From positions 1 through 64,000 of the forward strand of contig NZ_JNFG01000040.1 of the NCBI RefSeq assembly GCF_000729995.1: a stretch of DNA of 64,000 nucleotides. The letters run 5' to 3'. A program made the translations under genes and the position numbers. Below the pieces are notes generated by a model, which worked only from the letters and a program-made list of their open reading frames with translations, ran no database searches and was not told the DNA's origin. This DNA comes from Caballeronia sordidicola. Its GTDB lineage: Bacteria; Pseudomonadota; Gammaproteobacteria; Burkholderiales; Burkholderiaceae. Positions 45,106 through 54,895 of the stretch are shown piece after piece (position 1 is the stretch's first letter; each line of letters begins with the position of its first letter).

Positions 45106-45136
45106 CTCCCCCTTCACTGATTGCCACGAGGTACGC

Positions 45137-46168
45137 ATGAAATCGATCCCGGCTTTCGCCATACGCGCTGTTTTTACTTTAGCCGCTGTGCTACCGCTAA
45201 CGGTGAGCGCCGCCGACCTGACCGTTACCGCATTCGGTGGATCGTGGGAAAAGGCGTACCGCACCTGCTTCGTGCAGCCGTTCGAGAAGGCGACCGGAAA
45301 GTCGGTCGACGTTGTTTTGGGCAATCCGCTGCAATGGGTCAATCAGGTGGCAGCGAATCCAGCAAAACCACCGATCGATGTAATCGTCAGTACACCTGAG
45401 GCAGCATATAAAGCAATGTCGTTGAATCTGCTGGATCCGGTAACGGCCGCCAACGTGCCGAACGTCGCGCAACTCGATCCTCGTCTCGTGGCTTACGGGA
45501 AGGGCTACGGCTTCCCCATCACCTTTGGTGATTTCGGCCTGATGTACAACACGAAGACCGTGAAGAACCCGCCGAAGACGTGGAAGGAATTCGTCGATGG
45601 AACCGTGGTCGGCAAGTGGCAGGCGGCGTTACCCGGCATTGCGTACGTTGCAACGCCGCCCGGTCTGATCACGCTTTTCACAAAGGTCTACGGCGGGTCC
45701 AGCACCAACATCCAACCCGCGCTCGACCAGATCAAGCGCATGTCGGCGAGCGGTAACGCGACGTTCTACAGCGACCCGAACACACCGCTCATGTCCATGC
45801 GTTCCGGTGACGTTGATATCGCGATGTACTACGACGGCCGCGCCTGGGCTGAGCATGACGCGAACAATCCCGACATCGGTTTCATCAGCCCGTCCCCGGG
45901 CTCAGTGGCATTCCCGAACATGGCGCAGAAGGTCAGGAACGGTTCGCCGCTCGGCTTGCAGTTCCTGAACGAACTGGCGTCCGCCGATGGCCAGAGCTGC
46001 TTCGTCAACGCGATGCAATACGCGGCGTCGAACCTCCACGTGAAGTACGACACGCGCGTGGCGCCACGGGTCGCGACCAAGGACAAATCGATCTGGGTGG
46101 AGTTCGAGCAGGTCTCCGAGCATTCACCCCAGTGGATAGAACAGTGGAACAAGCAGATCGGCCGCTGA
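45137..46168 (+). CDS. Periplasmic substrate-binding protein (PotD type)
   Basis: A 343-residue protein from ATG 45137 with signal peptide (MKSIPAFAIRAVFTLAAVLP...SAA) and an extracellular solute-binding domain of family 1/PotD type starting LTVTAFGGSWEKAY. It should bind a cationic or amide-containing substrate and deliver it to the permeases encoded upstream. The upstream frame extension into the permease gene is not needed. Confidence 0.9.
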   Translation: MKSIPAFAIRAVFTLAAVLPLTVSAADLTVTAFGGSWEKAYRTCFVQPFEKATGKSVDVVLGNPLQWVNQVAANPAKPPIDVIVSTPEAAYKAMSLNLLDPVTAANVPNVAQLDPRLVAYGKGYGFPITFGDFGLMYNTKTVKNPPKTWKEFVDGTVVGKWQAALPGIAYVATPPGLITLFTKVYGGSSTNIQPALDQIKRMSASGNATFYSDPNTPLMSMRSGDVDIAMYYDGRAWAEHDANNPDIGFISPSPGSVAFPNMAQKVRNGSPLGLQFLNELASADGQSCFVNAMQYAASNLHVKYDTRVAPRVATKDKSIWVEFEQVSEHSPQWIEQWNKQIGR

Positions 46169-46247
46169 CAGGCCTCGCGACGCGGTGCTGTCAAGACAGC
46201 CGGCGCGTCCGGACGTTTCATCATTTTCGACAGGCAAGGACAACGCA

Positions 46248-48287
46248 ATGGGTTTGAGAATCGGAGTGGATATTGGCGGTTCGTTCACCGACTTCGCGGT
46301 GCTCGACGAAGCGACGCGGACAATACGGACCTTGAAGGTGTTTTCGCGGCCGGACAGTCCGGGGAGCGAAGTGCTCGCCGGGATGGAAGGCCTGCGGGAG
46401 CGCTATGGCATCGAGCCGCGAGAGGTGGTCTATTTCACGCACGGCACGACCGTGGGCGTGAACGCGGTAGTACAACGCAAGGGGCTGAAGCTGGGGCTCA
46501 TCACCACGCGCAACTTCGAGGATGTGCTGGACATTGCACGCCTGAAGATCCCCGACATGTATCACCTGATGTCCAGCCGCCCTACGCCGTTGATTCCGCG
46601 CGACCGTGTGTTCGGCGTAGTGGGCCGGCTGACCGCGGAGGGAGAGGAGGAAACCCCGGTCGATGAGACCTGCGTCCTCGACGCCGTGCGCGGCATGCAA
46701 GCGGCTGGCTGCGAGGGCGTGGTGGTGTCGCTGCTGCATTCGTATCGCAACCCGTCGCATGAGCAGCAGGTGAAGACGATCATCCAGCGGAAAATGCCGG
46801 GTATGTTCGTCTCGTGCTCGCATGAAGTCTGGCCAATCATCCGTGAATACGAACGCACCGTCACGGCGACCATTGGCGGTTATGTACAACCGCGCGTGTC
46901 GAATTACCTCACGAAATTGCAGGCGGCGCTGGAAGAAAGCGGGATTGGTGCGGACCTCAAGGTCACCAAGTCGAATGGCGGCGTGATGAGCGCCGAGAAC
47001 GGCAAGCAGAACTGCGTGCAGATGATCCTGTCCGGCACCGCGTCCGGTGTGATCGGCGCGGCGTATCTCGCGAAGCTTTGCAAGGTGAAGGACTGCATGA
47101 GTCTCGACATCGGTGGGACGACAGCGGACATTGCGTTGATCGTGGACGGCAAGCCGCAGTACGCGACGGGCGAATATATCGGCGAATTCCAGATCCATAT
47201 TCCGTCGGTCTCCGTGTCGTCGATCGGTGATGGCGGCGGCTCGATCGCCTGGGTCGACGAGTTCGGCGTGCTCAAGGTCGGACCGGAAAGCGCGGGGTCG
47301 AATCCGGGCCCGGTTTGCTACGGTCGCGGCGGCACGCGCCCGACTATCACCGACGCATTCGCCGCGATCGGCGTGCTCGGCAGCGCGGCGCTTGGCTATA
47401 ACGCGGTGAAGGTGGATGTCGACGCGTCGCTGCGCGCAATCGAACCGCTTGCGCAGCGGCTGGGACTCAATGTATATAAGACAGCTGCGGCGATCATCGA
47501 GGTATCGATCTCCGGCATGTATGCAGGCGTGAGCCGCTTGAGTTCGCGCTTCGGCATCGACCCGCGTACCTTCTCTCTCATGCCTTTCGGCGGCGCGGGA
47601 CCGATGCTTGGCTGTTTCCTCGCACGCGCGCTGAATGTGCGGAACCTGCTGATCCCGACTACGCCGGGCGTGCTGAGCGCGCTCGGCGGATTGATCGCGG
47701 ACACCAAGAACGATTTTGTTCGTACGACATACTATCCGCTCGACCGTGCGTCCCTCGAACGGCTCGGGCACGACTTGGCGCTGCTGGAAACCGATGCACG
47801 CGCCTGGGTCATCCGCGAGACCGGCACGGATGCAACGGCTGAACTCGTGGTCTCGGCGGATATGCGCTATCGCGGGCAATCGTTTGAGATCGATACGCCG
47901 CTTACCGCCGACGCTATCGCCAACGGTGACATTGAAGGAATCGCGCAAGCGTTCCATCGCGAGCACGAACGCCTGTTTGGCCACAGCGATGAAAAGTCCG
48001 CGATTCAAGTAGTTGCTCTCAGGCTCGTCATCACCGCGCCCACGCCCAAGCCCGAGTTGCCAAAGATAGCGGCGGGCGAGGGTTCACCAAAAAACGAATC
48101 AGAAATCGACGTCTACCTCGACGGTGCGTGGCGTCGCGTTCCGCTTTACAGGCGCACAGCGCTTCTGGCGGGGCATCGATTTCCTGGCCCCGCGATCGTG
48201 GCCCAGGACGACACCACCACTTGCGTGCTGCCGGGTTTCAACGCCCGCGTAGACGACTACGGCAATCTTTTTCTCGAAGCCGTTTGA
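46248..48287 (+). CDS. hyuA: HyuA: ATP-dependent hydantoinase/oxoprolinase A subunit
   Basis: About 679 residues from ATG 46248 (AAGGA upstream). The N-terminal ASKHA-fold ATP-binding motif is VDIGGSFTDFAVLDE (7-21) and the second phosphate-binding motif DIGGTTADIAL is near residue 286. The family (N-methylhydantoinase A, 5-oxoprolinase, caprolactamase, acetone carboxylase) uses ATP to activate an amide or ketone substrate. Paired with the B subunit gene 23 bp downstream. The exact substrate is open. Confidence 0.92.
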   Translation: MGLRIGVDIGGSFTDFAVLDEATRTIRTLKVFSRPDSPGSEVLAGMEGLRERYGIEPREVVYFTHGTTVGVNAVVQRKGLKLGLITTRNFEDVLDIARLKIPDMYHLMSSRPTPLIPRDRVFGVVGRLTAEGEEETPVDETCVLDAVRGMQAAGCEGVVVSLLHSYRNPSHEQQVKTIIQRKMPGMFVSCSHEVWPIIREYERTVTATIGGYVQPRVSNYLTKLQAALEESGIGADLKVTKSNGGVMSAENGKQNCVQMILSGTASGVIGAAYLAKLCKVKDCMSLDIGGTTADIALIVDGKPQYATGEYIGEFQIHIPSVSVSSIGDGGGSIAWVDEFGVLKVGPESAGSNPGPVCYGRGGTRPTITDAFAAIGVLGSAALGYNAVKVDVDASLRAIEPLAQRLGLNVYKTAAAIIEVSISGMYAGVSRLSSRFGIDPRTFSLMPFGGAGPMLGCFLARALNVRNLLIPTTPGVLSALGGLIADTKNDFVRTTYYPLDRASLERLGHDLALLETDARAWVIRETGTDATAELVVSADMRYRGQSFEIDTPLTADAIANGDIEGIAQAFHREHERLFGHSDEKSAIQVVALRLVITAPTPKPELPKIAAGEGSPKNESEIDVYLDGAWRRVPLYRRTALLAGHRFPGPAIVAQDDTTTCVLPGFNARVDDYGNLFLEAV

Positions 48288-48310
48288 CTAGCTGACTTTG
48301 GAAACGCAAC

Positions 48311-50326
48311 ATGACATTCGATAAATCCGTCCTCCAGATCTTCGCGAACTACTGCGTCGCGGCCGCGGAAAGCATGGCCTATACGCTCGTGCGTACCGCG
48401 CATTCCGCGTTCGTGAAGGAAACGGAAGACTTCTCCTGCACGCTGATGAACACCCGCGGACTCACGTTTGCTTCGCCGAAGACGCTCGGCGCCACGTGGT
48501 ATCCGGGTCTCGACTTCGGCGCTGTGATCGACATGATCGACCACTACGAACCGGGCGATATCTGCATGACCAACGACGCGTACAGCGGCTACGTGGCGAC
48601 CCACACGCCCGACGTGATGATGTGGAAGCCGGTGTTTTTCAACGGCGAGATTGTCTGCTATGTCGGCGGACATATTCATAACACCGACATGGGCGGCGCG
48701 GTGCCGGCGTCGCTGTCGCGCACGCTGACCGAGATCTACCAGGAGGGCATCCGCTTCGCGCCGACCAAGATTGTTCGCGCGGGTGTGCTGGACGAGGTCC
48801 TGCTCGAACACATGGCGATCAACGTGCGCGCGCCCGAGCAGAATCGCGGCGACCTGAAGGCACAGATTGCGATGTTGATGACCGGCGAGCGCCGGGTGCT
48901 GGAGATCATCGAGCGCTTCGGAATCGAGCAATTCCGCGCCGGAATGGACGCGCTGCTCGAGTACTCGGAAGAGCAGGCGCGCACGATCGTGAGGAGCATG
49001 CCGGACGGCGAATATTTCTTCGCCGAATATGCCGACGAAGATTCGGTCAACGGCAAACCGCTGCGTGTTGCGCTGACGCTGACTGTTTCGGACGGTTCAC
49101 TCGTCTTCGATTTCACCGGCAGCGATCCGCAATTGAATTCGTCGCTGAACATGCCCACGGGCGGCAAGGAACGCCACGTCCTCGCGCTCGTCGGCCTCAA
49201 CTATGTCTTGTACTCGCTCAATCCCGATCTTCTGCTCAACGCAGGCATGCTGAAGGTGGCACGCTGCATCCTGCCTGAAGGCACGATCATGAATTGCGTT
49301 CCACCGGCTGCGGTCGGGATGCGCAGCCTGACCGCGAAGGTCGCGCAGTACGTGACCTTCGGTGCATTCTCGATGGTGTGCCCGGAACGTTTGCCGGCGT
49401 GTCCGGCCGGCGGCATGTCGATACTTAACGTCAAGACCGTGGATCGCCGCGGCCGTGCGGTGATCGCTTCCATCGGTCCGGTCGGCGGTGGCGCGGGCGG
49501 CATGATCTCGGGGGACGGGTCGGATGCGTCCGGCGCGAACGTGGCGTTCCTGCGCAATACGCCGGTCGAGATCAACGAAGCCGAAGTGCCGATCCGGATC
49601 ACCAAGTATGGCGTCGTGCCCGGCAGCGCGGGCGTGGGCAAGTACCGCGGCGGGCTGGGCACCGTGATGGAGTTCAGGGCGTTTTCGCCGGGCACATTGG
49701 TGACGGCCCGCAATCGCGACCGCTCGCGTTTCGCTTCCTGGGGCGTCCTTGGGGGCAAGGCGGGCGCCGTCTCACGCTTTACCCGCAATCCGGGCCGCGA
49801 GGACGAGGAGGACCTCGGCGTGACCGACCTCGTGATGTGCGGTCCCGGCGATGTCATCCGCCTCGAAGGCTGCGGCGGTGGCGGCTACGGCCATCCGCAC
49901 GAACGCGATGCGCAGAAGGTGGCCGAAGACGTGCGGCGCGGTTACCTTCGTGTCGATCAGGCGCGTGAGTTGTATGGCGTCGTGCTGGTCGACGGCACGA
50001 TCGACGAAACCGGCACGGCGCAATTGCGCGACGAGGCCAAAAGGATAGCGGCCCAGACCGCAGTCGCCCACTTCGACTATGGTGCCGAGCGCAACGCCTA
50101 TGAGGCGAAGTGGACACGCGAACGTTACGACGTATTGACCGGCATCCTGGCTCGCGCGCCGGTGGTGTGGCGTCATTTCCTCAAGCACAAGATCTTCGAT
50201 GCGCTCGACGCGAGGGAAGCAGCGGGCACGCTGACGGCCGGCGCCGGAATTATTAACGAACTGTATGCCGACGTGCTGCGGCGATACCCCCAATTGCTCG
50301 ACGCGGAGCAGTCCGCCGTTGCCTGA
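48311..50326 (+). CDS. hyuB: HyuB: ATP-dependent hydantoinase/oxoprolinase B subunit
   Basis: A 671-residue protein with the typical HyuB N-terminus (LQIFANYCVAAAESMAYTL, then GDICMTNDAYSG) and the conserved VGGHIHNTDMGG motif, whose histidines probably bind metal, then GGSAGVGKYRGGLG-like C-terminal elements (GSAGVGKYRGGLGT). The B subunit carries out the hydrolysis step. It is the last gene of the row starting at the aldo/keto reductase. Confidence 0.92.
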   Translation: MTFDKSVLQIFANYCVAAAESMAYTLVRTAHSAFVKETEDFSCTLMNTRGLTFASPKTLGATWYPGLDFGAVIDMIDHYEPGDICMTNDAYSGYVATHTPDVMMWKPVFFNGEIVCYVGGHIHNTDMGGAVPASLSRTLTEIYQEGIRFAPTKIVRAGVLDEVLLEHMAINVRAPEQNRGDLKAQIAMLMTGERRVLEIIERFGIEQFRAGMDALLEYSEEQARTIVRSMPDGEYFFAEYADEDSVNGKPLRVALTLTVSDGSLVFDFTGSDPQLNSSLNMPTGGKERHVLALVGLNYVLYSLNPDLLLNAGMLKVARCILPEGTIMNCVPPAAVGMRSLTAKVAQYVTFGAFSMVCPERLPACPAGGMSILNVKTVDRRGRAVIASIGPVGGGAGGMISGDGSDASGANVAFLRNTPVEINEAEVPIRITKYGVVPGSAGVGKYRGGLGTVMEFRAFSPGTLVTARNRDRSRFASWGVLGGKAGAVSRFTRNPGREDEEDLGVTDLVMCGPGDVIRLEGCGGGGYGHPHERDAQKVAEDVRRGYLRVDQARELYGVVLVDGTIDETGTAQLRDEAKRIAAQTAVAHFDYGAERNAYEAKWTRERYDVLTGILARAPVVWRHFLKHKIFDALDAREAAGTLTAGAGIINELYADVLRRYPQLLDAEQSAVA

Positions 50327-50546
50327 AGCATGGGGAAAACGCGGACATTTTCATCGGCTGGTTGGCGGCCATGCAAAGCACCGCGTTAGCGATGCGATAA
50401 CAAGCGATTTATGCTGTTTTGCGGTTTTTGTCGGCGTTTCGCGTGGATTCTGCAAGCATACGATGCTGCTGAAGAGACGCGATAAACCTAGCCCCGTCGC
50501 CTCCTGAACGTTCTTTCAGATCCCTTACCCGTCCGGAGTCATTCAA

Positions 50547-52121
50547 GTGAAAGATGATATAAAAAGCGGTGGTCTAAGTCGTCGCGACATGATGCGCGTG
50601 TTGGCCGGCACCGGCATGATGGCGGTCACCGGCGGCGGCCTGCTGTCGGTGTCTGCCGCTGCGCTGGCCGCCGATACCCCCAAGAAAGGCGGCAGTATCC
50701 GGGTGGCGTACGACGCGGGTTCGGTCTCGGACACCCTCGACCCTGCCGTGGGTTCGACGGGTAGCGACTACATCCGGTTCTTCATGTTCTATAGCGGCCT
50801 GACCCAGTTTGACGAGAGCCTGACGCCGCAAATGAACATTGCGGAGTCCGTATCAAGTTCCGATGCGAAAACGTGGATCATCAAGCTTCGCCAGGGCGTG
50901 ACTTTCCACGACGGCAAGCCGCTCGCGCCTGCCGATGTGGTTTATTCACTGCTGCGTCACAAGAATCCGCAGACGGCGTCGAAGGTGAAGACCCTCGCCG
51001 ATCAGTTCGCCGATATCAAGGCGAGCGGTCCGAACGAAGTGACCATGGTGCTCGATGTGCCGAACGCCGACTTGCCGGCGATCCTTGCCACGCCGCAACT
51101 TGTGATCGTCAAGGACGGCACGACGAACTTCGCCTCGGCGATTGGAACCGGACCGTATAAGGTCAAGAGTTTCAAGCCGGGTGTAAGCACGGTCGGCGTG
51201 CGCAATGACAACTATTGGAAAGCTGGACAACCGTACCTCGACCAGATCGAACTGGTGAGCATCAGCGACAACGCTGCCCGCGTGAATGCGCTGCTCGCGG
51301 GCGACGTGCACCTGATCAACTCCGTCGATCCGCGCTCGACCCAGCGCATTGCGTCGACCCCGGGTTACGCGGTGAAGGAAACGAAATCCGGTCTTTACAC
51401 CGACCTGATCATGCGTCGCGATAACACGCTCACGGGCAACCCCGACTTCGTGTTGGGCATGAAGAACCTGTTCGACCGTGAGCAGATCCGCACGGCCGTG
51501 TTCCGGGGCTATGCCGTGACCGGCAACGACCAGCCGATCCCGCCGGGCCACCGCTACTTCAACGCTTCGCTGCCGCAACGCAAGTTCGATCTCGACAAGG
51601 CCAAGTTCTACATGCAGAAGGCCGGCGCAGTCGGCCCGGCTTTGCCGCCGATCTACGCCACCACCGACGCGAACGGTTCTATCGAAATGGCCGAGCTGAT
51701 GCAGCAGACGGCTGCGAAGATTGGTGTGAACCTCGTTGTGAACCGGGTTCCCGCCGATGGTTACTGGTCGAATCACTGGATGAAACATCCGCTCGGTTTC
51801 GGCAGCATCAACCCGCGTCCTAGCGCGGACGTATTGTTCACGCAGTTCTTCAAGTCCGACGCGCCCTGGAACGAGTCAGGCTGGAAGGACCCGCGCTTCG
51901 ACCAGTTGCTGCTGAGCGCGCGTGCTGAAACCGACGAAGCGAAACGCAAGCAGATGTACGGCGAGATGCAGGTGCTGGTGGCGGATCAGGGTGGCATCGG
52001 TATCCCGTCGTTCATCAGCCTGCTCGATGCCAACGACAAGCGCTTGAAAGGGCTGGGCTCGATCCCGACCGGTGCGATGATGGGCTTCTCGTTCGCCGAA
52101 CATGTTTGGTGGACCGCCTGA
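50547..52121 (+). CDS. Tat-exported peptide-type ABC substrate-binding protein (family 5)
   Basis: A 524-residue protein starting at GTG 50547, with GGAG eight to nine bases upstream. It has a twin-arginine signal (LSRRDMMRVLAG) and an alanine-rich cleavage region. The mature part is an SBP_bac_5 domain (LDPAVGSTGSDYIRFFMFYSG, VTFHDGKPLAPADVVYSL). These proteins deliver oligopeptides, opines or other organic nitrogen compounds. No DppBCDF-type permease or ATPase genes lie beside it, so it must use a transporter encoded elsewhere. The next gene is an amine oxidase. Confidence 0.9.
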   Translation: MKDDIKSGGLSRRDMMRVLAGTGMMAVTGGGLLSVSAAALAADTPKKGGSIRVAYDAGSVSDTLDPAVGSTGSDYIRFFMFYSGLTQFDESLTPQMNIAESVSSSDAKTWIIKLRQGVTFHDGKPLAPADVVYSLLRHKNPQTASKVKTLADQFADIKASGPNEVTMVLDVPNADLPAILATPQLVIVKDGTTNFASAIGTGPYKVKSFKPGVSTVGVRNDNYWKAGQPYLDQIELVSISDNAARVNALLAGDVHLINSVDPRSTQRIASTPGYAVKETKSGLYTDLIMRRDNTLTGNPDFVLGMKNLFDREQIRTAVFRGYAVTGNDQPIPPGHRYFNASLPQRKFDLDKAKFYMQKAGAVGPALPPIYATTDANGSIEMAELMQQTAAKIGVNLVVNRVPADGYWSNHWMKHPLGFGSINPRPSADVLFTQFFKSDAPWNESGWKDPRFDQLLLSARAETDEAKRKQMYGEMQVLVADQGGIGIPSFISLLDANDKRLKGLGSIPTGAMMGFSFAEHVWWTA

Positions 52122-52225
52122 CCAGGAGCGCCACTGAAGCGGCGGAAGCATCGGAAGCGGCTATCGTGGCGCACGAGGCAAAATTCAGAAGCAGACTCGT
52201 CGCGCCACATTCAACTGAAAAATCA

Positions 52226-53503
52226 ATGAAGCTTGATTCGTATTGGCTGGATACGGCTCCCGTATTCAGCGAAGGTGCACAGGGTCCCGTGGAAGGCCGC
52301 GCCGATGTGGTGGTCATCGGTGGCGGGTTCACGGGCTTGTCGGCTGCGCTCGAACTGGCCACGCGTGGTGTATCGGTCACCGTGCTCGAAGCAGGGCGCA
52401 TAGCGAGCGAGGCGTCCGGGCGTAACGGCGGCCAGTGCAACACCGGCGTCGCGCAGGACTTCGCTTCGCTTGCCGCGAGAGTCGGACTGGAGCAGGCCCG
52501 GGGCTTTTATCGTGCCTATGAAAGTGCGGTAGCGAGTGTGGAGTCCATCGTCTCCCGTCATCAGATCGATTGCGACCTTGTCCGCACAGGGAAGCTCAAG
52601 CTGGCGGCCAAGCCCAAGCACTACGAAAAACTGGCGCGTACCTATGAGGTGTTGCGCCGCGAGGTCGACCCGGAAGTCGAGTTGATTCCGGCTGATCGCA
52701 TGCGCAGTGAAATCGGCTCGGATGGTTTTCATGGTGGGCTGTTGCAGCGCAACGGCGTGCAGATGCACATGGGCAAGTTCGGAGTCGGGCTGGCACAGGC
52801 TGCCACGCGGCACGGCGCGCGTATCTTCGAAGGCGCGGTGGTCACGCAACTGAAACGCATTGACGGGGAGCGCTATGAGCTCACCTCGGCGCGTGGCGTC
52901 ATCAGGGCGGACCGGGTGCTCGTGGCAACGGGTGCATCGCGCGTGGGGCCGTTGCAGTGGTTCCAGCAGCGCATGGCGCCAGTGGGCAGTTTTATCGTGG
53001 TGACGGAGCCGCTTTCCACTCAGCAACTCGACGCGTTTTTCCCTCACAGGCGCAGCTATGTGACGTCGCTCAACATCGGCAATTATTTTCGCGTGACGCC
53101 CGATAACCGGCTGCTGTGGGGTGGTCGCGCGCGCTTCGCGATGTCCAATCCTCACTCCGATGAAAAGAGCGGTAACGTGCTGCGCAAGGGACTGGCCAAG
53201 TACTTTCCGGAGCTTGGCAACACGAGGATCGACTACTGCTGGGGTGGTCTGATCGACATTACCGTGGACCGGCTTCCTCGTGCAGGTCAGCACGAAGGGC
53301 TCTACTATTCGATGGGTTACAGCGGCCACGGCGTGCAGATGTCGACGCACATGGGGCGCATGATGGCCGACATGATGTCGGGTTCCGAACAGGCCAATCC
53401 GTGGCGTTCGCTGCCTTGGCCCCCTGTGCCCGGACATGCTGGCCGCGCGTGGACGCTGCCTTTGGTCGGCGCGTATTACCGGTTGCAGGATATTTTGTTC
53501 TGA
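52226..53503 (+). CDS. Second FAD-dependent amine oxidoreductase (PuuB-like)
   Basis: About 425 residues from ATG 52226; a longer frame from 52106 overlaps the binding-protein gene and is unlikely to be coding. FAD-binding VIGGGFTGLSAALEL (30-44), then GRNGGQCNTGVAQD and the C-terminal YSMGYSGHGVQMSTHMG. Same family as the oxidase at 40895 but clearly diverged. Probably oxidises an amine imported with help of the neighbouring binding protein. Confidence 0.87.
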   Translation: MKLDSYWLDTAPVFSEGAQGPVEGRADVVVIGGGFTGLSAALELATRGVSVTVLEAGRIASEASGRNGGQCNTGVAQDFASLAARVGLEQARGFYRAYESAVASVESIVSRHQIDCDLVRTGKLKLAAKPKHYEKLARTYEVLRREVDPEVELIPADRMRSEIGSDGFHGGLLQRNGVQMHMGKFGVGLAQAATRHGARIFEGAVVTQLKRIDGERYELTSARGVIRADRVLVATGASRVGPLQWFQQRMAPVGSFIVVTEPLSTQQLDAFFPHRRSYVTSLNIGNYFRVTPDNRLLWGGRARFAMSNPHSDEKSGNVLRKGLAKYFPELGNTRIDYCWGGLIDITVDRLPRAGQHEGLYYSMGYSGHGVQMSTHMGRMMADMMSGSEQANPWRSLPWPPVPGHAGRAWTLPLVGAYYRLQDILF

Positions 53504-53697
53504 CGGTTCTTATCGTCCTGATTTGGCAGCGAGGCGTTGACGCCTTGTGAATTTGACTCACGTCGCGGTGAAAATTTCTCTCTTTGCGCGCAGGTTGCGG
53601 GTGGTTAGGCTGGTGACTAGCGGCTGATAATTGGCAAATGTGCGCTAAGTTTAGTCGTGGCTCACATGCTTCGCCGCATGGATCCGGAGGGATCATC

Positions 53698-54030
53698 TTG
53701 GACGCTGAATTGATCAACCTGAGCGCAGTCGCAGCGCAGACCAAAGCGGGATACTTCAATCAGGTCCTGGCTAAGGTGAACGATCACGCTGTTCATCTTA
53801 GCGTGATGGATGCGCCATTTTTCTGGCATTTCCATCCTGACTCGGACGAAGTGTTCATCGTTCTCGAGGGCGTCTTGCTGGTCGAGCTGGAAACGGCGCG
53901 ATACGAGTTAAAGGCAGGCGAGATGTTGACGGTACCGGCCGGGGTCAGGCATCGGACCGGCCCTTTGACAGCGCGATCGGTGAATCTCACCATCGAAAAA
54001 ATGAATGCGGAAAGTGTACGCGTTTCTTGA
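53698..54030 (+). CDS. Small cupin-domain protein
   Basis: About 110 residues from TTG 53698, preceded by GGAGGG with six bases spacing; an in-frame ATG at 53638 has no ribosome site. The cupin motif 1 is WHFHPDSDEVFIVLEG with both histidines and the glutamate, and motif 2 is LKAGEMLTVPAGVRHRTGP. One domain of this size usually binds one metal ion. Function unknown. A strong terminator follows. Confidence 0.85.
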   Translation: MDAELINLSAVAAQTKAGYFNQVLAKVNDHAVHLSVMDAPFFWHFHPDSDEVFIVLEGVLLVELETARYELKAGEMLTVPAGVRHRTGPLTARSVNLTIEKMNAESVRVS

Positions 54031-54081
54031 GAGCAGGCCTGAAATAAAAATCCCGTAAAACCCCACGCGGCCTGTATATAT

Positions 54082-54116
54082 ATGCCGTAAAACACAGAAT
54101 ATTTACGGCATTTTTT
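54082..54116 (+). terminator. Rho-independent terminator after the cupin gene
   Basis: ATGCCGTAAA (54082-54091) and TTTACGGCAT (54102-54111) form a perfect 10-bp stem with a 10-nt loop, followed directly by TTTTTC. This is a convincing intrinsic terminator 51 bp after the stop codon. Confidence 0.85.
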
Positions 54117-54174
54117 CTTGTTATGAACCGGCGAGGAATCCTACACTTCTGGCAATGATGAGACCGGGGGTGTC

Positions 54175-54810
54175 ATGTCGAAGCAACACACAGCAATCAA
54201 GAATCACACGCGTATCAGCTACGTTCATCGTGGCGTCGGCAGCGTCGTACTGAGGCGCTTTGACCCGGCGTGCGATTCGTTCGATGAGTTGACCCAGATG
54301 CTGCACCGTTCGTTCGCGCGGCTTGGAGGCATGGGGCTCAACTGCACGTGCGTTGACCAGTCCGCGCTGGTTACTCGCGCCCGTGCCATGCGCGGCGACT
54401 GTTATGTTGCGGTATGCAACGGACGGCTGGTCGGAACCATGACACTTTACGCACAGGATACCGGGTCGGTATGTGCGCTTTATCGGCGGGATGATATTGC
54501 GAGTGTTCGCCAGTTCGGCATTGATCCTGCCTATCAGAGCAGGGGGATCGGGAAGTCGTTATTGGCCTACGCGGATCATTGGGCCGCCATTCGCGGTTAC
54601 GCAGAGCTTGCGCTGGATACCCCGCAACCCGCTGCACATTTGATTGATTTCTACCGGGGCCAGGGCTTCCGGATCGACGACTTCGTCAGATTCGCGGGCA
54701 AGCAATATGACAGCGCCATCCTGTGCAAACCGCCCGTCGCTTTCCGCCACCTCGCCACGTGGTCGCGCCGTCTTGAACTGCCGCAAGCGAGCGTTGCTCG
54801 CGCGGCATGA
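54175..54810 (+). CDS. GNAT-family N-acetyltransferase
   Basis: A 211-residue protein whose central part is a GNAT domain: VGTMTLYAQ strand, then VRQFGIDPAYQSRGIGKSLL with the acetyl-CoA loop SRGIGKS, and the DTPQPAAHLIDFYRGQGF end motif. It transfers an acetyl group from acetyl-CoA to an amine of unknown identity. GGGGG lies near the ATG at 54175. It is convergent with the aldolase gene across a shared hairpin. Confidence 0.88.
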   Translation: MSKQHTAIKNHTRISYVHRGVGSVVLRRFDPACDSFDELTQMLHRSFARLGGMGLNCTCVDQSALVTRARAMRGDCYVAVCNGRLVGTMTLYAQDTGSVCALYRRDDIASVRQFGIDPAYQSRGIGKSLLAYADHWAAIRGYAELALDTPQPAAHLIDFYRGQGFRIDDFVRFAGKQYDSAILCKPPVAFRHLATWSRRLELPQASVARAA

Positions 54811-54813
54811 AAA

Positions 54814-54846
54814 ACAGGCCGCACTCATGCTTCGAGTGCGGCCTGT
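54814..54846 (-). terminator. Terminator between the acetyltransferase and aldolase genes
   Basis: ACAGGCCGCACTC (54814-54826) and GAGTGCGGCCTGT (54834-54846) form a perfect 13-bp stem with loop ATGCTTC. Read on the minus strand it is followed by a T-run (TTTTC), so it mainly terminates the aldolase transcript. It may also stop plus-strand reading less efficiently. Confidence 0.8.
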
Positions 54847-54895
54847 ATCAAACACTGCTTCAAAACCTACTTGCAACCCGCTTGCAACCTATTGA

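Noticed and set aside
46221..48008. 595-codon open frame antisense to hyuA
   Set aside because: Long but Arg/His-rich without any domain; hyuA on the plus strand is complete with all motifs.
52106..52225. N-terminal extension of the second amine oxidase overlapping the binding-protein gene
   Set aside because: The extension is Ala/Glu-rich, is not part of the family fold, and the ATG at 52226 gives a normal family length.
52223..53437. 404-codon open frame antisense to the second amine oxidase gene
   Set aside because: Shadow frame, His/Arg-rich, no domains.
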